A stretch of DNA of 64,000 bases from Paraburkholderia fungorum (lineage in GTDB: Bacteria; Pseudomonadota; Gammaproteobacteria; Burkholderiales; Burkholderiaceae), in the NCBI RefSeq assembly GCF_003610895.1, contig NZ_MCAS01000002.1, forward strand, positions 124,001 through 188,000. The letters run 5' to 3'. The translations under genes and the position numbers were made by a program. Within the stretch, counting starts at the first letter, position 1. The number at the start of each line of letters is the position of its first letter. Of this stretch, positions 1 to 9,544 are shown piece after piece. The notes beneath the pieces were generated by a model. That model was given only the letters and a program-made list of their open reading frames with translations, was not told the DNA's origin and did no database searches.

Positions 1-336
1 CTTGTGGCTCTGTTATGTATTTCAGACGGCGTAAGGACTCTGCAAGTTGGCATGGTGTGTGCAAGTCAAAGCGTCACACTCACTACCGGCCTCATCCGAT
101 CATGCTCACGCTTGCCACGCTTCGCCGCACGCTCTACACACTGATGTCGGCGCGTTTCATGGAACTGCAAAAGCAACGGCGCCGCTCGTAAGCGCAGGCG
201 GCGCGTCGATTCATCTGCCCTCCTCGCCGTTCATGATTTCAAGGCTGGACGCGATCGGCTACGTGTCGAGAAATCATGCACTCAGGCTGGCATATTTCTC
301 GCTAGATTGATTGCTGAGAGGTGCGGCAGCGTCGCA
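1..336. other. Non-coding region upstream of riboswitch
   Basis: No convincing gene is seen. The open frames here lack a plausible ribosome-binding site and have no recognisable family features. The stretch must contain the promoter of the riboswitch transcript that begins before about position 337, but I could not pick a clear promoter box. Confidence 0.5.
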
Positions 337-475
337 TCTTAGGGATGCTAGGGTTCCGGTTCGCAAGAATGTCTGGTCCGAGAGCAGCCCGGTGCACCGG
401 TTCGTTCGACACGGATTTGATCCGCGAACGAGCGCCGGCCGCACTACACGGCGGGACAAAAGCCCGGGAGATTGG
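337..475 (+). ncRNA. Guanidine-I (ykkC class I) riboswitch aptamer
   Basis: This leader carries the three conserved blocks of the ykkC RNA in the right order: CTAGGGTTCCG at 348-358, CTGGTCCGAGAG at 373-384, and ACACGG followed by GGGACAAAAGCCCGGGAG, ending at 470. The wording matches my recollection of subtype 1, which binds guanidinium; subtype 2 members (ppGpp, PRPP) differ at a few of these positions. In proteobacteria this class controls guanidine/urea carboxylase genes, NitT/TauT-type ABC transporters and SugE-type exporters. Here it precedes an ABC substrate-binding protein whose start lies at 646, which fits. Outer boundaries are approximate because I did not resolve the P1 stem. Confidence 0.9.
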
Positions 476-565
476 CGATAGCGATGCCTATCGTGCCTCT
501 CCGTGGCCGGCGTTTGTTTCCCGCAGTTTTCGCGCAGTGTCCGCCTCATTCGGATTCTCGCGGGA

Positions 566-630
566 ACCGGTCATGTTGTTTTATCGCGCAGTCGCCGCGC
601 GATCCAACTCAACAATCGCAACTGACCGGT
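566..630 (+). promoter_or_regulatory. Nested hairpin, possible riboswitch expression platform
   Basis: ACCGGTC at 566-572 pairs with GACCGGT at 624-630, and inside it ATCGCGC at 583-589 pairs with GCGCGAT at 597-603 around a 7-nt loop. The outer stem ends directly before the ribosome-binding site CTGGAG (634-639). It has no U tract, so if it is the expression platform it would act on translation initiation rather than as an intrinsic terminator. Role inferred from position only. Confidence 0.4.
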
Positions 631-645
631 CTCCTGGAGAAAACG

Positions 646-1707
646 ATGAAACGCTTCGAATCCGCCTGCACGTCTCTCACCTCACCGAGCTGCCCTGCCT
701 CATCGTGGCGTATGCGCCGTGTGCGCAGCACGATCGCCGGCGCCGCCGCCGCACTTGCCATCGGTTTCAGCGGTCTGGCCGCCGCGCCCGCGCAGGCGGC
801 CACGCCTCTCGCCATTGGCTACAGCGACTGGCCCGGTTTCGTCACCTTCCAGATTGCCATCGACAAAGGCTGGTTCAAGGAAGCCGGCGTGGACGTCAAT
901 TTCCAATGGTTCGACTACTCGGCCTCGCTCGATGCATTCTCCGCCGGCAAGCTCGACGCGGTCGGCGCGACCAATGGCGATGCACTGGTCACCGGCGCAA
1001 GCGGCGCCAAAAACGTGATGATCCTCCTGACCGACTATTCGAGCGGCAACGACATGATCGTGGCCAAGCCGCCCATTCGCACGGTGGATGGACTCAAGGG
1101 CAAGAAGGTCGGTGTCGAAATGGGCCTGGTCGATCACCTGCTGCTGGACGCGGCGCTCGAGAAGCACGCGCTCAAGGAATCCGACATCACGCTCGTCAAC
1201 GCGAAGACCAACGAATTGCCGCAGGTGCTCGCCTCGTCGAAGGACATCGCCGCGGTCGGCGCGTGGCAGCCGAACGCGGGCGAAGCCCTCAAGCGCGTGC
1301 CGGGCGCACGTCCGATCTTCACCTCGGCCGATGCGCCTGGCCTGATCTACGACGCGATCACGGTGAATCCGGTCAGTCTGCAGTCGCGTAAGGCCGATTG
1401 GGCCAAGGTCATCAAGGTCTGGTATCGCTGCGTGGCCTACATCGACGATCCGAAAACGCAACCGGATGCCGTAAAGATCATGTCCGCGCGCGTCGGCCTG
1501 ACGCCGGCCCAGTATCTGCCCTTGCTGAAAGGCACGCACCTGCTCGACGCGGCGGCGGCCAGAAAGGCCTTCGTCAAGGGTGACGGGCTGGACTCGGTGT
1601 ATGGATCGAGCGTGAACGCGGACAGGTTCAACGTGCGCAACGCGGTCTACAAGCAATCGCAGAACGTCAGCGCCTATCTCGACCCGGCGCTGACCAACGC
1701 GCCCTAA
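646..1707 (+). CDS. NitT/TauT-family ABC transporter substrate-binding protein
   Basis: Predicted periplasmic solute receptor of the nitrate/sulfonate/taurine class (NMT1/THI5-like fold), 353 residues. The start at 646 is chosen because CTGGAG lies 7 bases upstream; the same frame stays open further 5' but overlaps the riboswitch. A basic segment and a long Ala/Leu-rich signal peptide end in AQAA near residue 50, followed by the typical GYSDWPG opening of the mature domain. The family binds small nitrogen or sulfur compounds and hands them to a membrane permease and ATPase. Neither partner is adjacent: the next gene encodes an unrelated small secreted protein. Because a guanidine-I riboswitch precedes it, the ligand may be guanidine or a related urea-like compound, which is inference. 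Another substrate of the family remains possible. Confidence 0.85.
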   Translation: MKRFESACTSLTSPSCPASSWRMRRVRSTIAGAAAALAIGFSGLAAAPAQAATPLAIGYSDWPGFVTFQIAIDKGWFKEAGVDVNFQWFDYSASLDAFSAGKLDAVGATNGDALVTGASGAKNVMILLTDYSSGNDMIVAKPPIRTVDGLKGKKVGVEMGLVDHLLLDAALEKHALKESDITLVNAKTNELPQVLASSKDIAAVGAWQPNAGEALKRVPGARPIFTSADAPGLIYDAITVNPVSLQSRKADWAKVIKVWYRCVAYIDDPKTQPDAVKIMSARVGLTPAQYLPLLKGTHLLDAAAARKAFVKGDGLDSVYGSSVNADRFNVRNAVYKQSQNVSAYLDPALTNAP

Positions 1708-1883
1708 GCCCTGAGCCCTGAGCGGCAGGTAAGCGGCGATAGACGCGGAGCCACCAGCGACGCGCCGCCCAGCGCGCTAGCCAGGGGCCTCGGCCAGACA
1801 CGGTAAGATGGGCAGCAGCACCCGCTGCCGCCCTGCTCACGCGATTCGTTGCGGCGCTGGAGGACGGCCACAAGGAGGTCATC

Positions 1884-3481
<1,598 letters not shown>

Positions 3482-3500
3482 CGGCGCGCACGGGTGACGG

Positions 3501-3521
3501 CGTGGCGGTTGCTTCGCCACG
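3501..3521 (+). terminator. Hairpin downstream of mreB
   Basis: CGTGGCG at 3501-3507 pairs perfectly with CGCCACG at 3515-3521 around a 7-nt loop, 20 bases after the mreB stop. Only a short T stretch follows, so it is a weak intrinsic terminator candidate. Confidence 0.4.
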
Positions 3522-3538
3522 CGTTTCGCGGCATGCAT

Positions 3539-3562
3539 GCGCTACATGCCGCGCTACATGCC
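3539..3562. repeat. 12-bp direct repeat, two copies
   Basis: GCGCTACATGCC occurs twice head to tail (3539-3550 and 3551-3562) in the gap between the convergent mreB and GntR genes. Too short to be called a known element. Confidence 0.5.
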
Positions 3563-3582
3563 GCGCCGCACAGTGAGGCGCT

Positions 3583-4305
3583 TCACGACACGAACGGCAG
3601 CTTGCTATGGCGCGCCGCTGCCAGCATCGACAACGTGATCTTGCGCACCTCCTGTTTGCTCTGCGTAATATGCGCGCGCAGCAGGATGATCGCTTCCGTC
3701 ATTCGCTTGCGTTCGATCAGGCTCAGGATCGTCGAATGCTCGTCGTAGGTCGCGCTCGTGCGGTGCGGCTTCAGAAAATCCAGCCGCCGCACGATGCGGA
3801 TGCGCTCGGTCACGTCGTTATGCACGCGCAGCATTTCCGCATTCCCAGTCGCGGCGACCAGTTGACGGTGGAAGTTCTCGTCCATGCCGAACATCTTCAC
3901 CGGGTCGCGCTCGCGCAGTTCGGGCTCGACGCACCATACCGCCTTTAGCGCTTCGACGGCCGCGTGCGCGGCGTCGCCGCCCGCCCCCACGCGTTCCACC
4001 GCCGCGACTTCCAGCACGATGCGCAAATCGTAGAGCTGGTCGAGCTGATCGAAATCGATCGGCGAGACTTTCCAGCCGCGCCGGAAACCGACTTCCAGAT
4101 ACCCTTCGCGTTGCAAACGGAACAGACCGTCGCGCATGGGCGTGCGCGACACCCCGTAGTGTTGCGCGATGCCGTTTTCCGAAAAGCGGTCACCGGGAAA
4201 CAGGCGGAAGCTGAAGATATCGTCCTTCAGTTGCTGGTACACCTGCTCGGCAAGCTGATTGGCCGCGGCCGGCGCGGCAGGCATGTCCTGCTTCATCGGG
4301 TCCAT
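3583..4305 (-). CDS. GntR-family (FCD) transcriptional regulator
   Basis: A 240-residue regulator of the FadR subfamily. Residues about 15-80 form the winged helix-turn-helix with the family hallmark QHYGVSRTPMRDGLFRL, and about 85-230 the helical FCD ligand domain, with the metal-site pattern of Asp and His residues (for example DENFHRQLV). I chose the ATG at 4305 with AGGAA 9 bases upstream; a TTG three codons earlier is also possible. It lies 39 bases downstream of the allophanate hydrolase gene on the same strand, so it is probably co-transcribed and regulates that gene through the inverted repeat at 6237-6272. The inducer is unknown; an intermediate of urea or guanidine breakdown is a reasonable guess. 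Confidence 0.85.
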   Translation of the reverse strand: MDPMKQDMPAAPAAANQLAEQVYQQLKDDIFSFRLFPGDRFSENGIAQHYGVSRTPMRDGLFRLQREGYLEVGFRRGWKVSPIDFDQLDQLYDLRIVLEVAAVERVGAGGDAAHAAVEALKAVWCVEPELRERDPVKMFGMDENFHRQLVAATGNAEMLRVHNDVTERIRIVRRLDFLKPHRTSATYDEHSTILSLIERKRMTEAIILLRAHITQSKQEVRKITLSMLAAARHSKLPFVS

Positions 4306-4344
4306 CGGTTCCAATTCCTGATTGAGGTGAATGAGCGCCGGCCT

Positions 4345-6228
4345 TCAGTTGACATTCAGACTGTCGAGCCACGCAAGCCAGCCGCCAAACGAGGTGATAT
4401 CGGTCGCGCCGCTGCCCTCGCCGACTGCCGACGGTTCGCAGATGAAGCCTTTCACCGTGAGCTGGTCGGCGAGTTGCACGGTGCCGATACCGAGCGGCGC
4501 GGGCACGTCGGCGACGAATTTGCCGAAGCTGCGCAGCGGCACCTCCCAGACTTCCACGGCAATGGCCGCGCCTTGCTGGCCCACCACACGCACCAACCCG
4601 GGTTTCGGCGGTTGCGTATTGGCAAGCGCATAAAGCGCGTAGCTCGGGATGGTATGAGTCGCCATGACGAAGCGCGCACCGGCTTCCTGAAGTTGCCAGT
4701 TCAACGGCTGGCCGCGCAGATGCGCGCCGACCACGGCGAGCGTGACAGTCGGCTCCTGGAACGGCAGCGGTTCGATCATGTTCACCGGGGTCGTGGTCGT
4801 GGCCACGGTGCGGCTGACCGGCTTTGCGATGCCCGTCGTCTCGCTCCCGCCTGGGGCCTCGGCAGCGGTCTCGAACAAGGCCTGAATGCGCGCGCCCAAT
4901 TCGGCGACACGCCGGTCCGCGCCGCTGGGTGCGATCAGCGTGACACCTGCCGGCAAGCCGTCTTTGCGGCGCTGGCAAGGCACGGCCAACGCGCACAGAT
5001 CGAGCAGATTGACGAAGTTCGTGTAGTAGCCGAGCTGGCTGTTCAACTCGACGGGATTGGCCTGCACATCGGCGATCAACGGATGCGTCGGCGTGGTCGG
5101 GACGATCAGGATGTCGATCGACTCGAAGAGTTGTTCGGCGTGACGCTTCAGATCGGCGAGTGCGTATTGACCGTTGAACGCGTCGGCCGCGCTGTAGCGA
5201 TCCGCTTTGCCGATCACGGCCGCGACGACCGGATCGATCGCCTCGCGATGCGTGTCGAAGAATGCGCCGAGCGCGGCGCGCCGTTCCGCCACCCACGGAC
5301 CGTCGTAAAGCAGCGCCGCGACTTGCTTGAGCGGTTGAAAGTCGATCGGTGCGGGATCGAGGCGCAGATGGGAAGCGAGCGTATCGAGCGCCGCGGAGAA
5401 CGCCTGACTCGCCGCTGCATCGCTGAAAAATTCGAGGCGATCCGGCACGCCGAGCCTCGGCGCGCTGCGCAGAAGACCGAGGCCCGGCACCTTGCGCGAG
5501 TAGCCATCGAGCGGATCGAAACACGCGATTTCACTGAACACACGCCATGCGTCGCCGACGTCGTGCGCGAACACCGAGATCGTGTCGAGGCTGCGGCAGG
5601 CCGGCACCACGCCGCGTTTGCTGACGAGTCCGAGCGACGGTTTCAGGCCGACGAGTCCGTTGAACCCAGCCGGCACACGTCCGGAACCCGCAGTATCGGT
5701 GCCGAGCGAAAAGGCCACGCACCCCGCGGCTACGGCAACCGCCGACCCGGAACTCGACCCGCCCGAGACGCGCAGTGGAAATTCGGTGTTCCGCACCGCG
5801 CCATACGGCGAGCGCGTGCCGACCAGACCCGTCGCGAACTGATCGAGATTGGTCTTGCCGATCAGTATCGCGCCGGCATCGATAAGGCGCTGCACGGCGA
5901 ATGCCGAGGTGGCCGGCGTATAGCTGAAAGGCTCGCACGCGGCGGAGGTCGGCAAGCCGGCGACATCGATATTGTCTTTGACCGCGAACGGCACGCCGAA
6001 TAGCGGCATGCGTTCGAACACCGCACTGCCCTGTTCTTCATAAAGCGCTTCGAGCGCCTGGGCGCGAGCTTCGACGTCCGCTGCGGGTACACGCGAGATC
6101 CAGACTTCCGGCCGCTCGATTTCGGCGATGCGAGTGAGCGCCGTCGCCACGACCTCAGATGGCGTAAGACGGTTGGCGGCATAAGCCGCGAGGAGAGGAC
6201 GGACTTTCAGGGGCGATGAAGTGGACAC
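4345..6228 (-). CDS. atzF: Allophanate hydrolase
   Basis: Amidase-signature enzyme of 627 residues that hydrolyses allophanate to ammonia and carbon dioxide, the last step after urea carboxylase or guanidine carboxylase/carboxyguanidine deiminase. The N-terminal amidase domain (about 1-450) has the catalytic Lys84 in FAVKDNID, the cis-Ser in GGSSSGSA (156-163) and the nucleophile Ser182 in DTAGSGRVPAG. The C-terminal domain (about 480-627) has the small-domain pattern typical of two-domain allophanate hydrolases, ending in FGGWLAWL. Start is a GTG with AAGGAAA just upstream. No urea carboxylase is adjacent; only the GntR gene follows. The gene is intact, so it may work with carboxylase genes elsewhere. 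A different carbamoyl-type amidase cannot be excluded. Confidence 0.88.
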   Translation of the reverse strand: MSTSSPLKVRPLLAAYAANRLTPSEVVATALTRIAEIERPEVWISRVPAADVEARAQALEALYEEQGSAVFERMPLFGVPFAVKDNIDVAGLPTSAACEPFSYTPATSAFAVQRLIDAGAILIGKTNLDQFATGLVGTRSPYGAVRNTEFPLRVSGGSSSGSAVAVAAGCVAFSLGTDTAGSGRVPAGFNGLVGLKPSLGLVSKRGVVPACRSLDTISVFAHDVGDAWRVFSEIACFDPLDGYSRKVPGLGLLRSAPRLGVPDRLEFFSDAAASQAFSAALDTLASHLRLDPAPIDFQPLKQVAALLYDGPWVAERRAALGAFFDTHREAIDPVVAAVIGKADRYSAADAFNGQYALADLKRHAEQLFESIDILIVPTTPTHPLIADVQANPVELNSQLGYYTNFVNLLDLCALAVPCQRRKDGLPAGVTLIAPSGADRRVAELGARIQALFETAAEAPGGSETTGIAKPVSRTVATTTTPVNMIEPLPFQEPTVTLAVVGAHLRGQPLNWQLQEAGARFVMATHTIPSYALYALANTQPPKPGLVRVVGQQGAAIAVEVWEVPLRSFGKFVADVPAPLGIGTVQLADQLTVKGFICEPSAVGEGSGATDITSFGGWLAWLDSLNVN

Positions 6229-6236
6229 GGAGTTTC

Positions 6237-6272
6237 CTTGAGTTCAATCTTGAATACAAGTTTGAACTCAAG
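6237..6272 (-). promoter_or_regulatory. Composite inverted repeat, candidate GntR operator
   Basis: CTTGAGTTCAA at 6237-6247 is the exact reverse complement of TTGAACTCAAG at 6262-6272. Centred between them is CTTGAATACAAG (6249-6260), itself a dyad with the TTG-N4-CAA look of FadR/VanR-subfamily GntR sites. The whole element lies 9-44 bases upstream of the allophanate hydrolase start, where bound repressor would block transcription. The link to the adjacent GntR protein is inference. Confidence 0.6.
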
Positions 6273-6501
6273 TGAGCAGGAGCCATGCCAGGTGCGTTTC
6301 AGGTTCGTGAAAACGCGCGATGAACCCGACCAGACCGGGCTCTGCGCTGATGATCGAGGGATGGTTTCAGGCCGCGCTGCCACGCTTTGATCCATTCGCC
6401 TTGGTGCAGCGCGCCCCAACTCGGGGCTCTCGCGCCCTGCATGCCCGCCACCCATTGCTGTTCTTCGGCGCGCTTAACGACACCAAGGCACAGAGGACAG
6501 A
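6273..6501. other. Non-coding gap
   Basis: No supported gene between the allophanate hydrolase promoter and the 3' end of the tetR-like gene; the short frames here have no start signal or family resemblance. Confidence 0.5.
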
Positions 6502-7140
6502 TCACACGTAAGGCGTGCCCGCCATTGCCGCCTTCAGGCCAATGGTTCCCTTATCGACAATAGCGAGAAAGGCAGCTTTCGCTTCTTCGGCATCCCGCTT
6601 CTCACGAAAGCGCCGATGAGCCTCGATGAAGGCCACGGTCCATGTCGCGAGCAGCACACTGGCCGCGAGACGGGCGTCGGGATCGGCAGGTTCCCGTCCC
6701 CCGCATTCGGATAAGGCCACGGTTACAGCCTGTGCGAGCTCGTCACGTATCGCTCTCGCCCGCGCCTTGAGGGTTTCACTGCCCTCGATCGTTTCGATGA
6801 AGCCCCGGCTCGCCTCAGAAAACTCGACGAACGGGCTCTGCTCCGCGACCAGCCGGTGGGCAAGCAAACGCAGCGTTTCGATCGGCGCGAGGCGCGAATC
6901 AGGCTGCCGCAAGGCTTCGCGCAGGATCTCGCGCCCCTCCTCGTCGCGATCGAAGAACATGTCCTCCTTGCGGGGAAAGTGGTTGAACACCGTCATCCGC
7001 CCGACTTCGGCGGCGGCCGCGATCTCGTCCACCGTCACCTGATCGAAGCCCCGTTCCAGGAACAGGCGCGTGGCGGCATTGGAGATGCTTTGCCGCGTGG
7101 CAAGGCGTTTTCGGGATCGGAGGTCGGTCGGCGTTGACAT
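6502..7140 (-). CDS. TetR-family transcriptional regulator
   Basis: A 212-residue one-domain repressor. Residues about 12-60 carry the TetR helix-turn-helix, seen as ISNAATRLFLERGFDQVTVD followed by EIAAAAEVGRMTVFNHFPRK, a nearly canonical signature. The remainder is the variable helical ligand-binding domain. It is divergent from the FAD monooxygenase gene with only 53 bases between starts, and the dyad TGTAC-TGA-GTACA in that gap is a likely operator for both promoters. The usual logic is that the monooxygenase substrate or product relieves repression; the compound is unknown. Confidence 0.88.
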   Translation of the reverse strand: MSTPTDLRSRKRLATRQSISNAATRLFLERGFDQVTVDEIAAAAEVGRMTVFNHFPRKEDMFFDRDEEGREILREALRQPDSRLAPIETLRLLAHRLVAEQSPFVEFSEASRGFIETIEGSETLKARARAIRDELAQAVTVALSECGGREPADPDARLAASVLLATWTVAFIEAHRRFREKRDAEEAKAAFLAIVDKGTIGLKAAMAGTPYV

Positions 7141-7164
7141 GTCGCTATCTTATCGCATATTTTA

Positions 7165-7177
7165 TGTACTGAGTACA
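7165..7177. promoter_or_regulatory. Dyad, candidate TetR operator
   Basis: TGTAC at 7165-7169 and GTACA at 7173-7177 form a perfect inverted repeat around TGA, in the 53-base gap between the divergent tetR-like and monooxygenase genes. Location and symmetry suit a TetR-type operator controlling both. Confidence 0.55.
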
Positions 7178-7193
7178 AATTGGGACTTGGTAT

Positions 7194-8714
7194 ATGAATA
7201 AATCGATTGATGTGGTGGTGGTGGGAGCCGGGCCGGTCGGCCTCCTGAGCGCCATCGAACTGACGTTGGGCGGCGCGCGCGTCCTTGTGCTGGAGCGCCT
7301 GGCTGCTCCGAGCATGGTAGCAAAGGCATTGGGGATCGGACCGTTGGGAAGCGAAGCGTTGCAGCGTCGCGGCATGGCGCCGGCCATCGCCGCCGCGGAA
7401 GAGCTCAGCTTCGCGGCCATGCAGAAGTTCACCGCTCAGAACGGACCGGACGCGCGGGGGCGCGGGTCCAGGTTCAGCGGCCATTTCGCCGGCCTGTCTC
7501 TGATACGGAAAGACGCGCAACGGGAGCCGGAGCGGCGTCCCCACCCGGTGGATCAGCACGCCGTGGAAGCCATGCTGGCCGATCGCGTGCGCGCGCTTGG
7601 GATCGAGGTGCGCCGCGGGTGCGACGTCGCCCGCTTCGTCCAGCAGGCGGACGGTGTCGATGTGGCGTGGAACTCCTCAACAGACGAGGGCCGCATCCGC
7701 TGCTCTTACCTGGTGGGTTGCGACGGCGGGCGCAGCGCGATCCGCAAGATGGCCGGTTTTGACTTCCCCGGCACGGCGCCGAGCATGACGATGTACCAGG
7801 CGGCCGTCGAGATCGACCGTCCCGAGCAGTTGTTGCCGAGCGGCTGGCGTCGCACATCGGGTGGCGTGCTGTCCTACGGACCGTTTCCCGGCCGCTTGTT
7901 CATGCTGGACTTCAGCGGTCCGCCGGAAGATCGGCAGGCTCCGGTCACCCGTGAGGAAATCGAAACCGTACTGCGGCGCATCAGCGGCAAAGAGGTCCGC
8001 GTGAACGGGCTCGAAAGCGCCAGCCGATGGACGGACAATACGCGGCTCGTCGATACCTATCGCCAGGGCCGGGTGCTGCTGGCCGGTGACGCGGCGCATG
8101 TCCACCCGCCGTTCGGCGGTCAGGGCCTGAGCCTTGGGCTCGTGGATGCCGCGAATCTCGGCTGGAAGCTTGCCGCGGTGATCCGGGGCGAGCAACCCGA
8201 CAGTCTGCTCGACACCTACACGGCCGAGCGGCGGCCCGTCGCCGAAGCGGTTCTCGCCAACACGCTGGCCCAGATGGCCATCATGCGGCCCGATCCGCAA
8301 GCAGGCGCGATGCGCGAGCTCATGGCAAACCTCATGCAATTCGACGACGTCAACCGCTTCGTCGGCGAGATGATGAGCGGCCTTGCCACCCGCTACGATC
8401 TCGGCTCGGAACAGGACGACGTCGGACGGCTGATCGGCGACAGGCCAATCGGCCACGGCGATGGCCGCGTCGCGCTCTACGATGTCATGCAGGACGGCAT
8501 GGGCGTTCTTCTCGACGCCTCAACCGGGCAGACGGCGTCCAGGCTCGTTGCCGCCGCTACACAGAGAATCCGTTGCGTCGCCGTCGCAACAGGACCGTCG
8601 ATGCTGATCCGTCCCGATGCCTGTGTTGCCTGGGCCGGCGAGCAGGACAGCATGGAAGGCCTGGAGGAAGCGTTGCGCCGCTGGTTCATTCCACTGACGA
8701 CGATGCAGGATTGA
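7194..8714 (+). CDS. FAD-dependent aromatic monooxygenase (PheA/TfdB class)
   Basis: A 506-residue class A flavoprotein monooxygenase. The dinucleotide motif VVGAGPVGLLSAIEL opens the protein (about 8-22), the DG motif is LVGCDGGRSAIRK near 178-190, and the GD motif RVLLAGDAAHVHPPFGGQG is near 289-307. These enzymes use NAD(P)H and oxygen to hydroxylate phenolic or polyketide-like rings in the cytoplasm. The C-terminal thioredoxin-like domain of the phenol hydroxylase group seems shortened or degenerate (about 400-506). No ring-cleavage or pathway gene is adjacent, so the substrate cannot be told. The ribosome-binding site is poor. Regulation probably comes from the divergent TetR protein. 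Confidence 0.85.
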   Translation: MNKSIDVVVVGAGPVGLLSAIELTLGGARVLVLERLAAPSMVAKALGIGPLGSEALQRRGMAPAIAAAEELSFAAMQKFTAQNGPDARGRGSRFSGHFAGLSLIRKDAQREPERRPHPVDQHAVEAMLADRVRALGIEVRRGCDVARFVQQADGVDVAWNSSTDEGRIRCSYLVGCDGGRSAIRKMAGFDFPGTAPSMTMYQAAVEIDRPEQLLPSGWRRTSGGVLSYGPFPGRLFMLDFSGPPEDRQAPVTREEIETVLRRISGKEVRVNGLESASRWTDNTRLVDTYRQGRVLLAGDAAHVHPPFGGQGLSLGLVDAANLGWKLAAVIRGEQPDSLLDTYTAERRPVAEAVLANTLAQMAIMRPDPQAGAMRELMANLMQFDDVNRFVGEMMSGLATRYDLGSEQDDVGRLIGDRPIGHGDGRVALYDVMQDGMGVLLDASTGQTASRLVAAATQRIRCVAVATGPSMLIRPDACVAWAGEQDSMEGLEEALRRWFIPLTTMQD

Positions 8715-8915
8715 ATAAAAAGAGGATCCGGACATGAAGTCTGGTCCTGTAAAAGATGGCCGTAGCCTGAGTCGATACAAACGGGATGAGACCTGTATCG
8801 ACGCTGCGGCGGTGACCATCTGCGTGGATGTGAAAACCAGCGCTGTCAATCGCACTTCGACACATGCGACGAGTGCTCACGCATGGAGCCCCCTGTTGAC
8901 GCGAGAATGGCGTCC

Positions 8916-9146
8916 TTATCGGCGCGGATAAAGGCACAGATGCGTTTTAACGTACAGATTTGGATTCCCGCAGCGATGGCCGGCATAGTCCACCTGTTCG
9001 CCTGGCGCCAGGTCCACCGGCGCTTTTGCCTGTTTGGCTTCGGGCGATGCACCGGCAGCCCGACGCTCGCTGCCGGGATTGGCGCATCCGGTCAGGCTGG
9101 CGACAATGACGGCCGGGAAAAGCAATTTCAGCAGGAATGTGTGCAT
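8916..9146 (-). CDS. Small putative lipoprotein
   Basis: A 76-residue protein with a short N-terminal hydrophobic segment and a lipobox ASLTGC that would make Cys21 the lipidated residue, as in outer- or inner-membrane lipoproteins. The mature part is about 55 residues, with two further Cys (HRCGNPN and HLCLYP), which could be metal ligands or a disulfide. No family recognised and no strong ribosome-binding site. A copy of the motif shared with the czcC promoter lies about 200 bases upstream (9343-9357), which hints at metal-linked control. It could also be a chance frame, hence modest confidence. Confidence 0.5.
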   Translation of the reverse strand: MHTFLLKLLFPAVIVASLTGCANPGSERRAAGASPEAKQAKAPVDLAPGEQVDYAGHRCGNPNLYVKTHLCLYPRR

Positions 9147-9342
9147 GTTTCACGTTCACGTTCATGTTCAGACCGGCGCCCTTCGTGGCCAGCGGCCGCT
9201 CCCGATCAGAGGCGCATCGAAGAGACCCGCACAGGAATGAATTGGCCGGCAGGGGCGAAAGCGAATGCCGGTGGCCTGACGGCGGCAACGGCGACGAGGG
9301 AGAATTTTGCTTTGCGAACTCTGCGCAGACATGACGCGAACG

Positions 9343-9357
9343 TGACGGAAATCTCAT
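9343..9357 (+). promoter_or_regulatory. Candidate CzcR box 1
   Basis: TGACGGAAATCTCAT differs at one position from the sequence on the minus strand at 18218-18232 in front of czcC. Shared sites near genes flanking one two-component system suggest a common response-regulator target; this is inference from two occurrences plus a weaker third. Confidence 0.45.
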
Positions 9358-9445
9358 GTGTGGGCAGCGATTGCTGAGCGCCTTCGTGGCATACCCACAT
9401 ATCCGCGGCAAAGGCTCACTGCCCGGTTCGCCAGAAAATTGAATC

Positions 9446-9460
9446 TGACATTTTTCTCAT
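9446..9460 (+). promoter_or_regulatory. Candidate CzcR box 2 (weaker)
   Basis: TGACATTTTTCTCAT keeps the outer TGAC and TCTCAT of box 1. It sits 85-99 bases upstream of the DUF4148 gene start, a reasonable activator position. Confidence 0.35.
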
Positions 9461-9544
9461 CTGGCAGTCACGATTGCGCACTCTCCGGTATTCATACTGG
9501 CCTCCTGACTCGCCAACCGGTGGTCGTCACAAAAGGAGATTCAA

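Larger units (their letters stand above)
9147..9544. other. Intergenic region with two candidate metal-response boxes
   Basis: No gene is supported here. The region lies between the divergent small lipoprotein and DUF4148 genes and holds TGACGGAAATCTCAT at 9343-9357 and the related TGACATTTTTCTCAT at 9446-9460. The first matches a site in the czcC promoter at 14 of 15 positions. Confidence 0.5.

Noticed and set aside
47-310. 87-codon frame at the left edge
   Set aside because: No ribosome-binding site, His/Ala-rich composition and no family resemblance; it precedes the riboswitch and is more likely promoter region.
3964-6003. Long open frame (679 codons) on the plus strand
   Set aside because: It lies antisense over the allophanate hydrolase and GntR genes, whose motifs are unmistakable; its translation is Arg/His-rich and lacks any family pattern, typical of GC-rich shadow frames.
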